From: Blastocatellia bacterium UBA7656
GTDB lineage: Bacteria; Acidobacteriota; Blastocatellia; UBA7656
Direction: 5' to 3'
Length of the DNA stretch: 64,000 nucleotides
Assembly: GCA_002483445.1 (NCBI GenBank)
Contig: DLHY01000103.1
Coordinates: 1 to 64,000 of the forward strand
The position numbers and the translations under genes are program-made. The first letter of the stretch is position 1. Every line of letters starts with the position of its first letter. Under the pieces are notes generated by a model. The model saw nothing but the letters and a program-made list of their open reading frames with translations. It was not told the origin of the DNA and searched no databases. Shown piece by piece: positions 45,965 through 55,024 of this stretch.

Positions 45965-48900
45965 CTATTTAACGACAAACCTGACGGGCGCGACCGTCGC
46001 TCGCGCTTCGGGGTTGTAATAATCATAAACGGTCGAAGGCGCATTCTGCGCGCGGATGCCGTAGCGAGGTTTGAATTTGAATTCGAACCTCGTTCCGCCC
46101 GCTCGCGGCCACAGATAAACTATCACCCGATCAGGCAGCACATCATATTGAGAGATATCCCAACCCGATTGCGTCATCGCCAGATCGAGCGAAGCGCGAT
46201 CAACATCCGCTCCCGGAGGAAGCCCCACTTCGGCCAGCATCATTCCATAACCATGAAAACCTATGCGCCCAGCTTCGACGCGACAAGTGATTTCATCTCC
46301 CGCTCGCGCTTCCGTTTTGTCGAAATTCACTTTGAGCCTCAACGCGCCGCTCGATTCCATTTTCACAGATGTATCGTTCGCTCTCACCCACGGCGCGTAG
46401 TGCATCGTGACGAGTTGCGCCGTTGCAGCCATCGAGCCTGCGCCGCGTTTTATCTCGACGCGATTCGCTCCAGTCTGCAAGAAACTCGAAAGATCGATCA
46501 TCACAGGCCCGGTCAACTCGCGGCCCGTGGGCAAAGCGACCAACCCGGCGCGGCGACCGTTGACGAAAATTTCAGCCTGACCCGATGAGGCGAAACTTCG
46601 AGCGTCCTGTTTCAAAAGCATCGCCAGCATAGCGTCCAGCACATTGACTGTTGCCTGCGTCGAATACCACACGCCGTATCGATCCTTGTTTCGAATCAGA
46701 AACAACAGGCCGCGAGACGCGAGATCGTCTTTCACATCTGCCGCGAGAGCCTGCACCGCGAGCGCGCTCGTTTCGATCCTCCCCGTCTGACCCCAGCCGT
46801 AAAATGGCGTGTTCGCTTCGAGCGACCAGTAAGCCGCGCCGTTTTCATCTCGCGCCGCGGCGCGGATTTTCTCTCTCGCCTTCGCCGCCTTCTCTTTCGC
46901 GCCTGCATCTTCTGCGGCCAAAGCGAGCGAAGCCATCAGATAAGGCTCATCTGTTTCATCAATGCGCTTTGCGAGATAATCCAGTGCGAGTCTCGTCGCA
47001 GCCGCCGTCTTCGTTTTATCGCGCGACCGGGCAAGCGCGCGAGTCGCACAGGCAGTGACGAGCGCAGTCAGGCGATTATCTTCGCTCTTGTTCCATGATC
47101 GAAAAACCCATCGCCCGTCGCTTTGCCGTTTGATGAGCCAGTCGCGCGCCTTCTGTAAAACCTCTTCATCGACCTGAATGAATTCGGAAATGTCTTCCAG
47201 AAATCGCAGCGCGTAGGCGGTCAACGCCGCGTCCGAATCGCCCCGACCCCAGTAAGAAAACCCGCCGTCTTCGCTTTGATAACCGATCAGCCTTTCATAA
47301 CCGGCCTGCGCATAACGCAACGCTTTCTGAGCGACAGCGGGAACCTCTTCGCCCTGTTGCTTATAGTAGCGAAGCGCCAGCACGCTCGGATAGGCGGATG
47401 AGATTGTCTGCTCCGCGCAGCCGTAGGGCCGCTCCATTATCGCTTCGATGCCTTCGATGATGTGCGCGAGCAGGTTCGGATAGATTCTCAACTCGCCTTC
47501 GACGGAACCTTTGATCGCGCCTTCAGGCACATCGAGATCGAACGCCGCGACGTCGTTGAAAATTTTGCTCGCAGTCTGAATTATCTCTTCGCCGTTGGGT
47601 CGCACGCTGATCTTTTTTTCAATCGCGTCGCTCATCTCCGTGCCGTAGCCTGTGACTCGCTGGCGGCCTTCTTTCACCGGGGCGACAGCGCGAAACTCGA
47701 AGACTTCACGATTGGTGTCGCGCGCTCCGACCGCAGAGCGACGCCTTGCAGAGCCAAGCAGCGTGAACCAGCTTTCGGGTTTGATTTCTGTCTCAACCGT
47801 CTGCGCCCGGTCGAGGTAATTTCTCAACACGACGGGCAGCGCGATTTCATCGCCTTCCGTGAGAGAGCGCGGCGGATCGTGATCGATGAAGAAAGGTTGA
47901 AACGCGCGAATCTCCCGCTCAAGAGTGGCCACCTGACCATCGAGAGTAGAAGCGACGACGGCCATCTTCCATGTGGTGATGTTGTCGGCAAGTTTGAACT
48001 TTATCTGCGCGCGTCCTTGTGAATCGGTTTCAATCTCAGGCTGCCAGAGTAGCGTTTCGGGAAAATACTCTCTCAGTCGCGGAGTCGCGATTTGCGCGCG
48101 CACATTGACGCGCTCAAGCGACAGGCCGGATTTCGTCACAAGGTTGAGATGCGCGCCCGCCCTTGTCGGCAATTCATCGATCCTCCTCGCGCTGATTTGC
48201 GCAGATTCAGTCATCACTTCTGACGGGCCTGCGGAAACCGTTACTGTTTCAACGCGACCACCGGGATAGAGAGTCGCATCGACTTTCGTGATATCGAAAG
48301 AAGAGACCGACACCTCGCTATAGATTGTTTTCTTGAACCCGCTGGCTTCGAATGTCAATTCGTAAGTCCCCGTCGGCAGATCCCAGAAAGCGAATTCGCC
48401 TTTGTCATCGTTTTTTGTTTCATAGATCAACTGCGATGACAGGTGAGTCGCTTTCACTGAAGCGCCGTTGATGATCGCGCCATTCTGGTCAGTGACCGTG
48501 CCGGTGATCGCGCCGTTGAGATCTGTGAAAGCGAATTCAGAGTCGGGCAATGTCGGGCTGTCGTGGGCTGATTGTTCTGCGACGATGCGCGAAAAAATCG
48601 CCGCGTTGAAATCGTCCGCAGTGTCTTCCTTTCCGTCGGGGCCGTAGCTTCTTAGTGTCACGAAATTTATCTGCCTTGTGACCGGCACGACTTCCGCGCG
48701 ATGCTCGGGCTGGCTTCCATAAATGGCGTAGGATTGCAGAGTCACCCGATCCGCATAGCTCGCTTCGGTTTTGAATGTCGCACAGAAGCGATTGCCCCAC
48801 GGGTCGCGCAGATCGTCGAAATTCACGCTTGCGATTCGCAGAGCTTCGCCCATCTCCCATTCGTTTTGCGGAAAGCGCGATCTGGATTTGAAGAAACCCG

Positions 48901-51844
48901 CCAGCGCAGCATCGATGCGCGCTCGCGACTCGGCGAAATAATCTATGCGCGAAGTCCAGATTGTGAAATCGTCCCGCCCATCGAAGCGACCGTTCGGCCC
49001 GCCGCTCACAAATTTCACCGTGAAGTTTACCCCTTCTATTCCAAACTCGATTCGATAGGGCTTGCCCCATCGGTCGCGGAGTTCATCAAGGTTCAAACCT
49101 TCGCGCCTCAATTCGCTTCCGAGCGTCGCTGTGTCGCGAATGTACATCTGGGTGCGCGAATGATAGCCCACGACTGCGCGATCAATCTTTTCTCCCTGCG
49201 ACATGAAGTAAGGCCATCTTATTTCCCCCATTACGGCGAAATCATCCCCTGTGTCGAATCGTTTGTCCGGCCCCGCGCTCGCCATCAGCATCGCATCATA
49301 GATTGTCTGAATAGAAAACTCCGCTCGATAACGGGTACCCCACGGATCGCGCATACTGTCGAAATCAATACCTGCCTGGGCAAGTATTCGCTTCAATGAA
49401 GAGAGGTCTGTAGGATGCTCGTTGCTGTTATTGTACCGCGGGTCGAGCGTCGCCCTCACGCGGAGCATCTGCCAGAAGAGCATACCGGAAAACACCTTGT
49501 GGACTTGTGTTTCGTATTCTTCCGCCCCGAAAACATTCAGCCACCCGCCTGATCTGTTATTGAGCAGAACTTCCGCGACCATTTCCAGCCCTTCGGGCAG
49601 CGGCTTTGTGAGATCAAGTCTTTCGATGTCTTGTTTTCTCACCTCTCCGAATCGTTCGTCCTCGTCGCGAATCTGATCAAGAAATCCGCCGCCATAGCCG
49701 AACTGCTGGTCTGCGCGGGCGCGCTCTTCAACGGCTTTGTCATAGACGACCACACCCACCGCGCTCGCGCCTTTCGCTCCGCGCACCATCAGATTCACGC
49801 TTGCCTCTTCGCTGGGGCGATACTCTTTTCCGCTGCTGGCTTCCAGCTTCAACTCGCGGCCCGCCGGGTAAAGCACCGTCCGCGAGCCTTCGATTTCAGA
49901 CTCGCCCGGATCGATCAGGTAAGCCGTGATCGAAATCTCGCCCTCGAATTCTTTTCTGTAGGGGAATGAGACGGTCGCTCGCCCCCGGCTGAGTCGCGCT
50001 ACCCGCGACGCGATGCTGCGGTAGCCGCGCGACAATTCGACGAACAGAGCGCCCGTCTGCGCGCTCGAAGTTATTTCAGCCGTTACCTGCTCGCCTGCCC
50101 GATAAAGTGTCCTGCCCGTCTCGACACGAATCACCGGGCGGTCGTTGTAAGACCACGAGTCTTTCTTCTCGCTTCCCCTGCGCCCCTCGCGGTCGCGGGC
50201 GATCAGTTCAAATTCAGGCTCTGAATTCACTCTCAGATTACTCACCTTCGCCAGACCATATCGATTTGTTTTGACCTTCCTCATCAACTCGCCGCGTGAT
50301 TCGCTCATCTTCTCATCCGACTTTGATTCGACCGATTGACGAATTTCAACATCGCACTGAGCGGGCGAACCGTCAGCGTAGAAAGTCGAGACATAAAACT
50401 GCATCGGAAGCCCTTCGGTCTGATGGTTGTTCGCTTCGATGACATAAACGTGAATAGGATTTTTGGTGACGCGGATATCGAGCAGTCGCCGCTCCGTCCT
50501 TCCTGTCGTCAGATCGGTGACATAAGCGGCATAGCTCACATCCCGCATCCGCTCGTAATCTCTATCGGCGAGATCGCTGTGATTTTCTTCGAGGTTGATC
50601 TTTGCAATGAAGCGGCCCGATTGATCCAACTGGCCTTCGTAGTGATCGCCTTCTTCGACTTCCCATTTCTGCTCGCGGTAATTCCACTCGCGGTCGCTTT
50701 CTCGAACCACTCGCACGCGCCCGCTTTTGACCGGCTCGCCGAACAGGTAATCGGCGCGCACTTCGACCTCGGCGTTTTGCCCCGGCAGGTAATAAGGGCG
50801 ATCCGCTTTCGCGCTCACCGCGAAGTTGGGCAGATCGTAGCGGCTGATCTTGATGATCTGCCGGCTTCTCAATTCCCTGTACTTTCCTTCGCCCCCCTCG
50901 ACATCGATGACGTACTGGCCTAATCGCGCCGTTTGAGGGATCGGCCAGTCGAAACTCGCTATGCCGAATCGCGATGTCCTGAGCGTTGCGCGAAAGAGCA
51001 TCGTATTTTCAGGGTCAGAGATTTTGACAATCAACAGCGCATCTGCAATGGCTCGCTTCGACGTGACATCACGGGCAAGCAATCGGGCGCGCAGCATCTG
51101 TCCGGGCTGATAGATGGGCTTGTCCGGGCTTACGATAATCCAAGCCTGATGATCGATTGATACATCGTCGGTCGCCGTCTGAGACATGCCGCCCCGACTG
51201 CCCGCGACTTCGATTTCAATCTCGCTTGATGCAATTTCTCTCGGCAGGCGGAATTCAAAAATCGCATAGCCGTTTTTGTCGGTCACAGTTGATGCTCTGA
51301 GCGGCTCAGTGTCGTCATCAATCTTCACCTGGGCATCTACCGCGACGCCTTTGACCGGATGAAGTTTTACGGGATGGACGGCGTGGGCGACGACGCGATA
51401 AATCTCTCCTTCGACAGGAACGAGCGACGAGAGGACTTTCAATTCGAACAGATCGTGCATGATTTCCGAAAGCGAGACGATGCCTTCCAGAGAATCTATG
51501 CGATAGCGCAAGCGATACCAGAGAAATTCTTTTCGCTCGGCGTGACCGATGGTTGAAAGGGAAAGGCTCGCGGCTACCTTATTTGCGCCCGGAGTCAAAG
51601 AAACATCGCGCTCAGACTCAGCGCGCGTTTGGTCTTTCGGATCGACAAGCTCAAGGCGTATCCGGGCATTGACAGTTTTACCGGAAACATTTTCAACCGC
51701 CAGCGAGATTTCTATGTTTTCAGGTTGAATCGAAGCTCGTGTTTCAGCTTCATTGATCTTTAGCGAGATGCCGGACGCAGAGAGCGCCCAGGGAAGAGCA
51801 ACCAGTGAAAAAAGCAAAAGAAAAACCCATGCCATGCGCCGCAT
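45965..51844 (-). CDS. Bacterial alpha-2-macroglobulin 2 with GspG-like and carboxypeptidase-regulatory-like inserts
   Basis: A 1959-aa exported protein: signal peptide (MAWVFLLLFSLVALPWALS), several macroglobulin domains, then an unusual insert. About 810-1090 holds three repeats with the pseudopilin-GspG C-terminal pattern D(P/R)WG...GP(D/N)x(R/K)xD(T/G)xDDF. About 1105-1192 is a carboxypeptidase-regulatory-like beta domain (GAITGTVTDQNGAIINGASV). It is followed by a short RRIDELPTR segment reminiscent of TonB-receptor plugs. The A2M core follows with the thioester PYGCAEQ (Cys1476) and the helical thioester domain. The start was chosen because GAGGAGG lies six bases upstream and inside the longer frame. 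A protease-trapping role is expected; the inserts occupy roughly the bait-region position. Confidence 0.9.
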   Translation of the reverse strand: MRRMAWVFLLLFSLVALPWALSASGISLKINEAETRASIQPENIEISLAVENVSGKTVNARIRLELVDPKDQTRAESERDVSLTPGANKVAASLSLSTIGHAERKEFLWYRLRYRIDSLEGIVSLSEIMHDLFELKVLSSLVPVEGEIYRVVAHAVHPVKLHPVKGVAVDAQVKIDDDTEPLRASTVTDKNGYAIFEFRLPREIASSEIEIEVAGSRGGMSQTATDDVSIDHQAWIIVSPDKPIYQPGQMLRARLLARDVTSKRAIADALLIVKISDPENTMLFRATLRTSRFGIASFDWPIPQTARLGQYVIDVEGGEGKYRELRSRQIIKISRYDLPNFAVSAKADRPYYLPGQNAEVEVRADYLFGEPVKSGRVRVVRESDREWNYREQKWEVEEGDHYEGQLDQSGRFIAKINLEENHSDLADRDYERMRDVSYAAYVTDLTTGRTERRLLDIRVTKNPIHVYVIEANNHQTEGLPMQFYVSTFYADGSPAQCDVEIRQSVESKSDEKMSESRGELMRKVKTNRYGLAKVSNLRVNSEPEFELIARDREGRRGSEKKDSWSYNDRPVIRVETGRTLYRAGEQVTAEITSSAQTGALFVELSRGYRSIASRVARLSRGRATVSFPYRKEFEGEISITAYLIDPGESEIEGSRTVLYPAGRELKLEASSGKEYRPSEEASVNLMVRGAKGASAVGVVVYDKAVEERARADQQFGYGGGFLDQIRDEDERFGEVRKQDIERLDLTKPLPEGLEMVAEVLLNNRSGGWLNVFGAEEYETQVHKVFSGMLFWQMLRVRATLDPRYNNSNEHPTDLSSLKRILAQAGIDFDSMRDPWGTRYRAEFSIQTIYDAMLMASAGPDKRFDTGDDFAVMGEIRWPYFMSQGEKIDRAVVGYHSRTQMYIRDTATLGSELRREGLNLDELRDRWGKPYRIEFGIEGVNFTVKFVSGGPNGRFDGRDDFTIWTSRIDYFAESRARIDAALAGFFKSRSRFPQNEWEMGEALRIASVNFDDLRDPWGNRFCATFKTEASYADRVTLQSYAIYGSQPEHRAEVVPVTRQINFVTLRSYGPDGKEDTADDFNAAIFSRIVAEQSAHDSPTLPDSEFAFTDLNGAITGTVTDQNGAIINGASVKATHLSSQLIYETKNDDKGEFAFWDLPTGTYELTFEASGFKKTIYSEVSVSSFDITKVDATLYPGGRVETVTVSAGPSEVMTESAQISARRIDELPTRAGAHLNLVTKSGLSLERVNVRAQIATPRLREYFPETLLWQPEIETDSQGRAQIKFKLADNITTWKMAVVASTLDGQVATLEREIRAFQPFFIDHDPPRSLTEGDEIALPVVLRNYLDRAQTVETEIKPESWFTLLGSARRRSAVGARDTNREVFEFRAVAPVKEGRQRVTGYGTEMSDAIEKKISVRPNGEEIIQTASKIFNDVAAFDLDVPEGAIKGSVEGELRIYPNLLAHIIEGIEAIMERPYGCAEQTISSAYPSVLALRYYKQQGEEVPAVAQKALRYAQAGYERLIGYQSEDGGFSYWGRGDSDAALTAYALRFLEDISEFIQVDEEVLQKARDWLIKRQSDGRWVFRSWNKSEDNRLTALVTACATRALARSRDKTKTAAATRLALDYLAKRIDETDEPYLMASLALAAEDAGAKEKAAKAREKIRAAARDENGAAYWSLEANTPFYGWGQTGRIETSALAVQALAADVKDDLASRGLLFLIRNKDRYGVWYSTQATVNVLDAMLAMLLKQDARSFASSGQAEIFVNGRRAGLVALPTGRELTGPVMIDLSSFLQTGANRVEIKRGAGSMAATAQLVTMHYAPWVRANDTSVKMESSGALRLKVNFDKTEARAGDEITCRVEAGRIGFHGYGMMLAEVGLPPGADVDRASLDLAMTQSGWDISQYDVLPDRVIVYLWPRAGGTRFEFKFKPRYGIRAQNAPSTVYDYYNPEARATVAPVRFVVK

Positions 51845-51872
51845 GATATCCTCCTCAACCATTGGTGGTCGG

Positions 51873-51957
51873 AGTAGGGAACAGGGAACAGGGGACAGGG
51901 GACAGGTGGGAAATCTCCGGGTCTGTAACCTGTTCCCTGTTCCCTGTCACCTCCTGT
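51873..51957. repeat. Inverted heptamer repeats GGGAACA / CTGTTCC
   Basis: Four to five GGG(A/G)ACA units (51875-51911) and three inverted units (about 51929-51957) are separated by a short spacer. They lie just upstream of the macroglobulin 2 start. The 7-bp period is clear. Confidence 0.75.
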
Positions 51958-52086
51958 CTTCTGACTTCTGTTTTTATAAAATCTATTTTGCTGATCAGAC
52001 GGGCTGGTTTGACTTCGTTTCGCGGAGAGAATGAATGAAAGATGCACCCTTGCGCAGAAGTTTCAACAGAGATCGGGCAAATGTAG

Positions 52087-52153
52087 AGCAGGCTGCCAGC
52101 CTGCTGATTTCCCGTTTTGATACTTTCGGGGAGCGCGATCTGCCAGATCGCGC
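52087..52153. repeat. Two short palindromes sharing a TGCCA centre
   Basis: AGCAGGCTGCCAGCCTGCT (52087-52105), and a second palindrome at 52133-52153 with arms GCGCGATCT/AGATCGCGC, share the same central trinucleotide, with unrelated arms. Such pairs are typical of dispersed palindromic repeats. Confidence 0.6.
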
Positions 52154-52193
52154 CATCGAAAAGATTCGTTTGAAAATGCGAAGCGAAATGAAA

Positions 52194-52218
52194 GCGCGGC
52201 GGTGTGATGCCGCCGCGC
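52194..52218 (-). terminator. Terminator of subtilisin 2
   Basis: Stem GCGCGGCGG (52194-52202) with CCGCCGCGC (52210-52218), 7-nt loop, followed on the minus strand by a weak T-rich run (TTTCATTTC). It lies 12 bp after the stop. Confidence 0.65.
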
Positions 52219-52229
52219 TGTTTCGAAAC

Positions 52230-53870
52230 TCAGTTTCGCGTGAAGAGGAAGGCTTCCGATCTCTTGCCCGTCACGGTATCGAACACTGTGACGGGCACCT
52301 GAACGCCCGCCGGAAAGACTGTCTTCACATTCGCCTTGCCGACATTGGCGCTCATCCTCGTGATCGAATCGTTGCCGAGCCGGGTCGAATTGTCATACTT
52401 CATCCCCGCGAGCGCCGCGCCGTTTACTTCGATGACCGAAGAGCCGCTCATAAAATTCAGTCCTTCGACGTTGACGCCTTTCTTGGTCGTCTTCACCGAA
52501 GCGATCAGCGGATCGTCCGGCGGAGGCGGCGTGTTAGTGAGCGCGCCATAAGCGTTTGCGCGACCCGATGCCGATACCTTGCCTATGAGCGCGAGCGACG
52601 GCTGCGCAGTTTTGATGATTCGCTCCTTGATCTGAGATGGACTGAGTCGCGACGAGTCTGCCGCAAGCAGCGCAGCTATGCCTGAAACGTGCGGGGTCGC
52701 CATCGAGGTGCCGCTCATATAACCGTAGCTGTCATCGGGAAGCGCGCTGAGAATCAGCACTCCGGGCGCGGCCACGCTCACAGTCGAGCGACCATAGTTT
52801 GAAGACGCGGCCAGTCGGTCGGCGCTGTCTACGGACGCAACGGACATCAGCGATGGAATATCGGTCCACGACGGCGGATAGAGCCTGGTTTGATCGAGAT
52901 CATCGCCCACGCTGTCCGCGCCGCCGTTTGCAGCGGCGCACACGAAAAGGATTCCTGCGTTGCCTGCCGCGCTGATGGCATCGCGCAGAGCTTTCGTCTC
53001 GCCCGCCGCGTACCAGCTTGCGTTGATGACGCGGACGTTGGTTCCGCGCTTCTTCTGATCGATGACGTAATTGATCGCTTTGACGGCTCCATCAATCGAA
53101 CTTGGGCCGCTGTCGACGAACTTCAATGCCATGATCTTGGCTTTCCACGCCACGCCCGAAACTCCCACTCCGTTGTTGCCCGCAGCGGCAATCGTTCCCG
53201 CAACGTGCGTTCCGTGTCGATCAGCCGTCGCGCTCGTGAAGACCCGATTGTTGTTCGAGTAGAAATTCCATCCGTTGATATCGTCAACGTAACCGTTGCC
53301 GTCATCATCTTTGCCGTTCGAAGTCTCGCGCGGGTTGACCCAGGCGTTAGGCTTGAGGTCTGCGTGCGAAAGATCGATTCCGGTATCGATGACGGCGACG
53401 ACGACATTATCCGCGCCCGTTGTGATATCCCACGCGCGGGGCGCGTTGATGTCCACGCCTGCGCGCGAGGTGTTATGCAATCCCCACATCTGATAGAACA
53501 TCGGATCGTTGGGCATGGTATCCGCCGTGTAGCAGTAATAATTCGGCTCGGCGTATTCCACTCGCGGGTCTCGTTCGGCTTCGGCAATCGCTTCTTCGAC
53601 CGACATCGCGCCGCCTAATCTGAGCAGTCCGATCTCGCCTGAATCTGCGGATGAAAGTTTTTCTACCGACTCTGCGCGAATGGAAAGAATCTGATCAAAA
53701 ACCTGTCCGAGTTTCACATCCTCTATCGATTCCGATTTCAGTTTGACGATTATCTGATCAGGCGCATAGAGCGGCTGCGGTTGATCATCCTGAGAGTTCA
53801 TCCGTGCGCGTCGTGCGGGGATGAGCGATATTGCGGCGAGAATCAGCAACAGCGAAAGGAATTTCTTCAT
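52230..53870 (-). CDS. Secreted S8 subtilisin-like protease 2 with C-terminal IPT-like domain
   Basis: A 546-aa protein: signal peptide (MKKFLSLLLILAAISL), inhibitor-I9-like pro-domain (about 38-115, containing DQIIVKLK and the RVEYAEPNY junction), catalytic domain with Asp162 (VIDTGID), His219 (RHGTHVAG) and Ser at about 387 (GTSMATPHVSG), then a Pro-rich hinge and a C-terminal IPT-like beta domain (from about 455). This is a classic extracellular subtilase. GGAG lies nine bases upstream of the ATG. It is flanked by two macroglobulin genes on the same strand, separated from each by several hundred bases, and thus is probably its own transcript. Confidence 0.92.
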   Translation of the reverse strand: MKKFLSLLLILAAISLIPARRARMNSQDDQPQPLYAPDQIIVKLKSESIEDVKLGQVFDQILSIRAESVEKLSSADSGEIGLLRLGGAMSVEEAIAEAERDPRVEYAEPNYYCYTADTMPNDPMFYQMWGLHNTSRAGVDINAPRAWDITTGADNVVVAVIDTGIDLSHADLKPNAWVNPRETSNGKDDDGNGYVDDINGWNFYSNNNRVFTSATADRHGTHVAGTIAAAGNNGVGVSGVAWKAKIMALKFVDSGPSSIDGAVKAINYVIDQKKRGTNVRVINASWYAAGETKALRDAISAAGNAGILFVCAAANGGADSVGDDLDQTRLYPPSWTDIPSLMSVASVDSADRLAASSNYGRSTVSVAAPGVLILSALPDDSYGYMSGTSMATPHVSGIAALLAADSSRLSPSQIKERIIKTAQPSLALIGKVSASGRANAYGALTNTPPPPDDPLIASVKTTKKGVNVEGLNFMSGSSVIEVNGAALAGMKYDNSTRLGNDSITRMSANVGKANVKTVFPAGVQVPVTVFDTVTGKRSEAFLFTRN

Positions 53871-54287
53871 GGCATAGCTCCGCTAATCGGTCTTGCCTTG
53901 CATTCTCTCCGTTGGGCAATCACGGAGAACTATTCAGGCAGACCTGTTCTTCAGACAAGAACACACATGTCTTTGTCGTTCAGGAAATGTTTAACCGGGA
54001 AACCTGCGCTCGTAGAGAGGGCAATCAGCGGGCCAGAGTTAAGTGCTGTATTTTCATAAGCGGCGCTTGGAGGATGAGGAAGTAATCTACAAAAGAGCGC
54101 GGGTCAGCATGTGGGAGCAAGCCGCATCAATCCTCCGTCTTCAATTTCACGCTGCCGTAATTTTCTTTCAGTTGAAATATCCATGCTGCGCGAGCGTGAC
54201 GCCGATGCCTTTGTCACAAGCATTAATGAAAAGGCACGCGGGTTGCCACTGTCTCAGCAGGATATCAAACTCAATGGAGAAAATTTC
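53871..54287. other. 417-bp divergent intergenic region
   Basis: It carries the promoters of subtilisin 2 (minus) and the beta-barrel protein (plus); no clear -35/-10 pair, repeat or dyad was found. From 54183 a reading frame continues in frame into the beta-barrel gene (MLRERDADAF...), but it would precede the signal peptide and is not taken as coding. Confidence 0.4.
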
Positions 54288-54860
54288 ATGAAGAAAAAAA
54301 GTCTGTCAGTCGCGCTGATCGCAATAGCGTTGATGTTTTTCAGCCGCGAGGCCGAGGCTCAGTCGAAGGAGAAGACGCCGAAAGTCGAAGTCGGAGTCCA
54401 CTTCATCTCTCTTTACCTGCATGATTTCGGCGAAGGCCCTGGCGGTGCAGGTCTCAGATTCACCTATAACATAAACGATCAGGTTTCGCTCGAAGCCGAG
54501 GCCAATCATTTTCCCGAAAATCCCAGCGGCAATTTCGGCGAATCTCTTGCGCTTGTGGGCCTGAAAGTGGGAAAGCGAAATGATACGTTCGGCGTGTTCG
54601 GCAAAGTGAAACCGGGCGTGATTCGCTTCGACGGAGATTTCTTTTCACACCTCCTCGACAAACACACTTTCCTTGCCGTCAATGTGAGCGGCGCGCTGGA
54701 GTATTACCCGACGCGCCACATCGTTCTGCGTTTCGAACTCGGCGATACGATCATCGCCTACCAGGGAGCCAGATATAATTCAGTCTCCAGTCCTGGAATA
54801 GTCAAACTCGGCACGAGCCACAATCTTCAGACGACCATCGGCCTGGGCGTTCGATTCTGA
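54288..54860 (+). CDS. Small outer-membrane beta-barrel protein
   Basis: A 190-aa protein with a signal peptide (MKKKSLSVALIAIALMFFSREAEAQ, cut after AEA). The mature 165 residues alternate polar and hydrophobic/aromatic positions in eight or so strands and end in Phe (LGVRF), the classic signal for Bam-mediated insertion. Length fits an OmpW/OmpX-type eight-stranded barrel; there is no further clue to its ligand. GGAG lies eight bases upstream and decides the start against longer in-frame versions. It converges with macroglobulin 3, with a shared inverted repeat between them. Confidence 0.75.
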   Translation: MKKKSLSVALIAIALMFFSREAEAQSKEKTPKVEVGVHFISLYLHDFGEGPGGAGLRFTYNINDQVSLEAEANHFPENPSGNFGESLALVGLKVGKRNDTFGVFGKVKPGVIRFDGDFFSHLLDKHTFLAVNVSGALEYYPTRHIVLRFELGDTIIAYQGARYNSVSSPGIVKLGTSHNLQTTIGLGVRF

Positions 54861-54913
54861 CGCGATGGTTCAACAAAGTCATTCAATGCTTCGAAAACGA
54901 AATGGGGAGTTCA

Positions 54914-55017
54914 AACCACAGATGAACACCGATGGACACAGATAGAGAAAAATCTAAAGCTCGCTCAGAATTTTCTCTTTTCATTTTATCCGTGTTTATC
55001 TGTGTTCATCTGTGGTT
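54914..55017. repeat. Inverted repeat of the ACCACAGATG type between convergent genes
   Basis: The left arm (54914-54944) carries ACCACAGATGAACAC and ACACAGATA. The right arm (54987-55017) is a close complement ending in CATCTGTGGTT, separated by about 42 nt. I recognise this type as a widespread bacterial intergenic repeat. The hairpin may terminate transcription from both sides. Confidence 0.7.
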
Positions 55018-55024
55018 CCTTTCT

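Noticed and set aside
54183..54287. N-terminal extension of the beta-barrel protein
   Set aside because: It would place 35 polar residues before the signal peptide, and a good ribosome site lies directly before the ATG at 54288.
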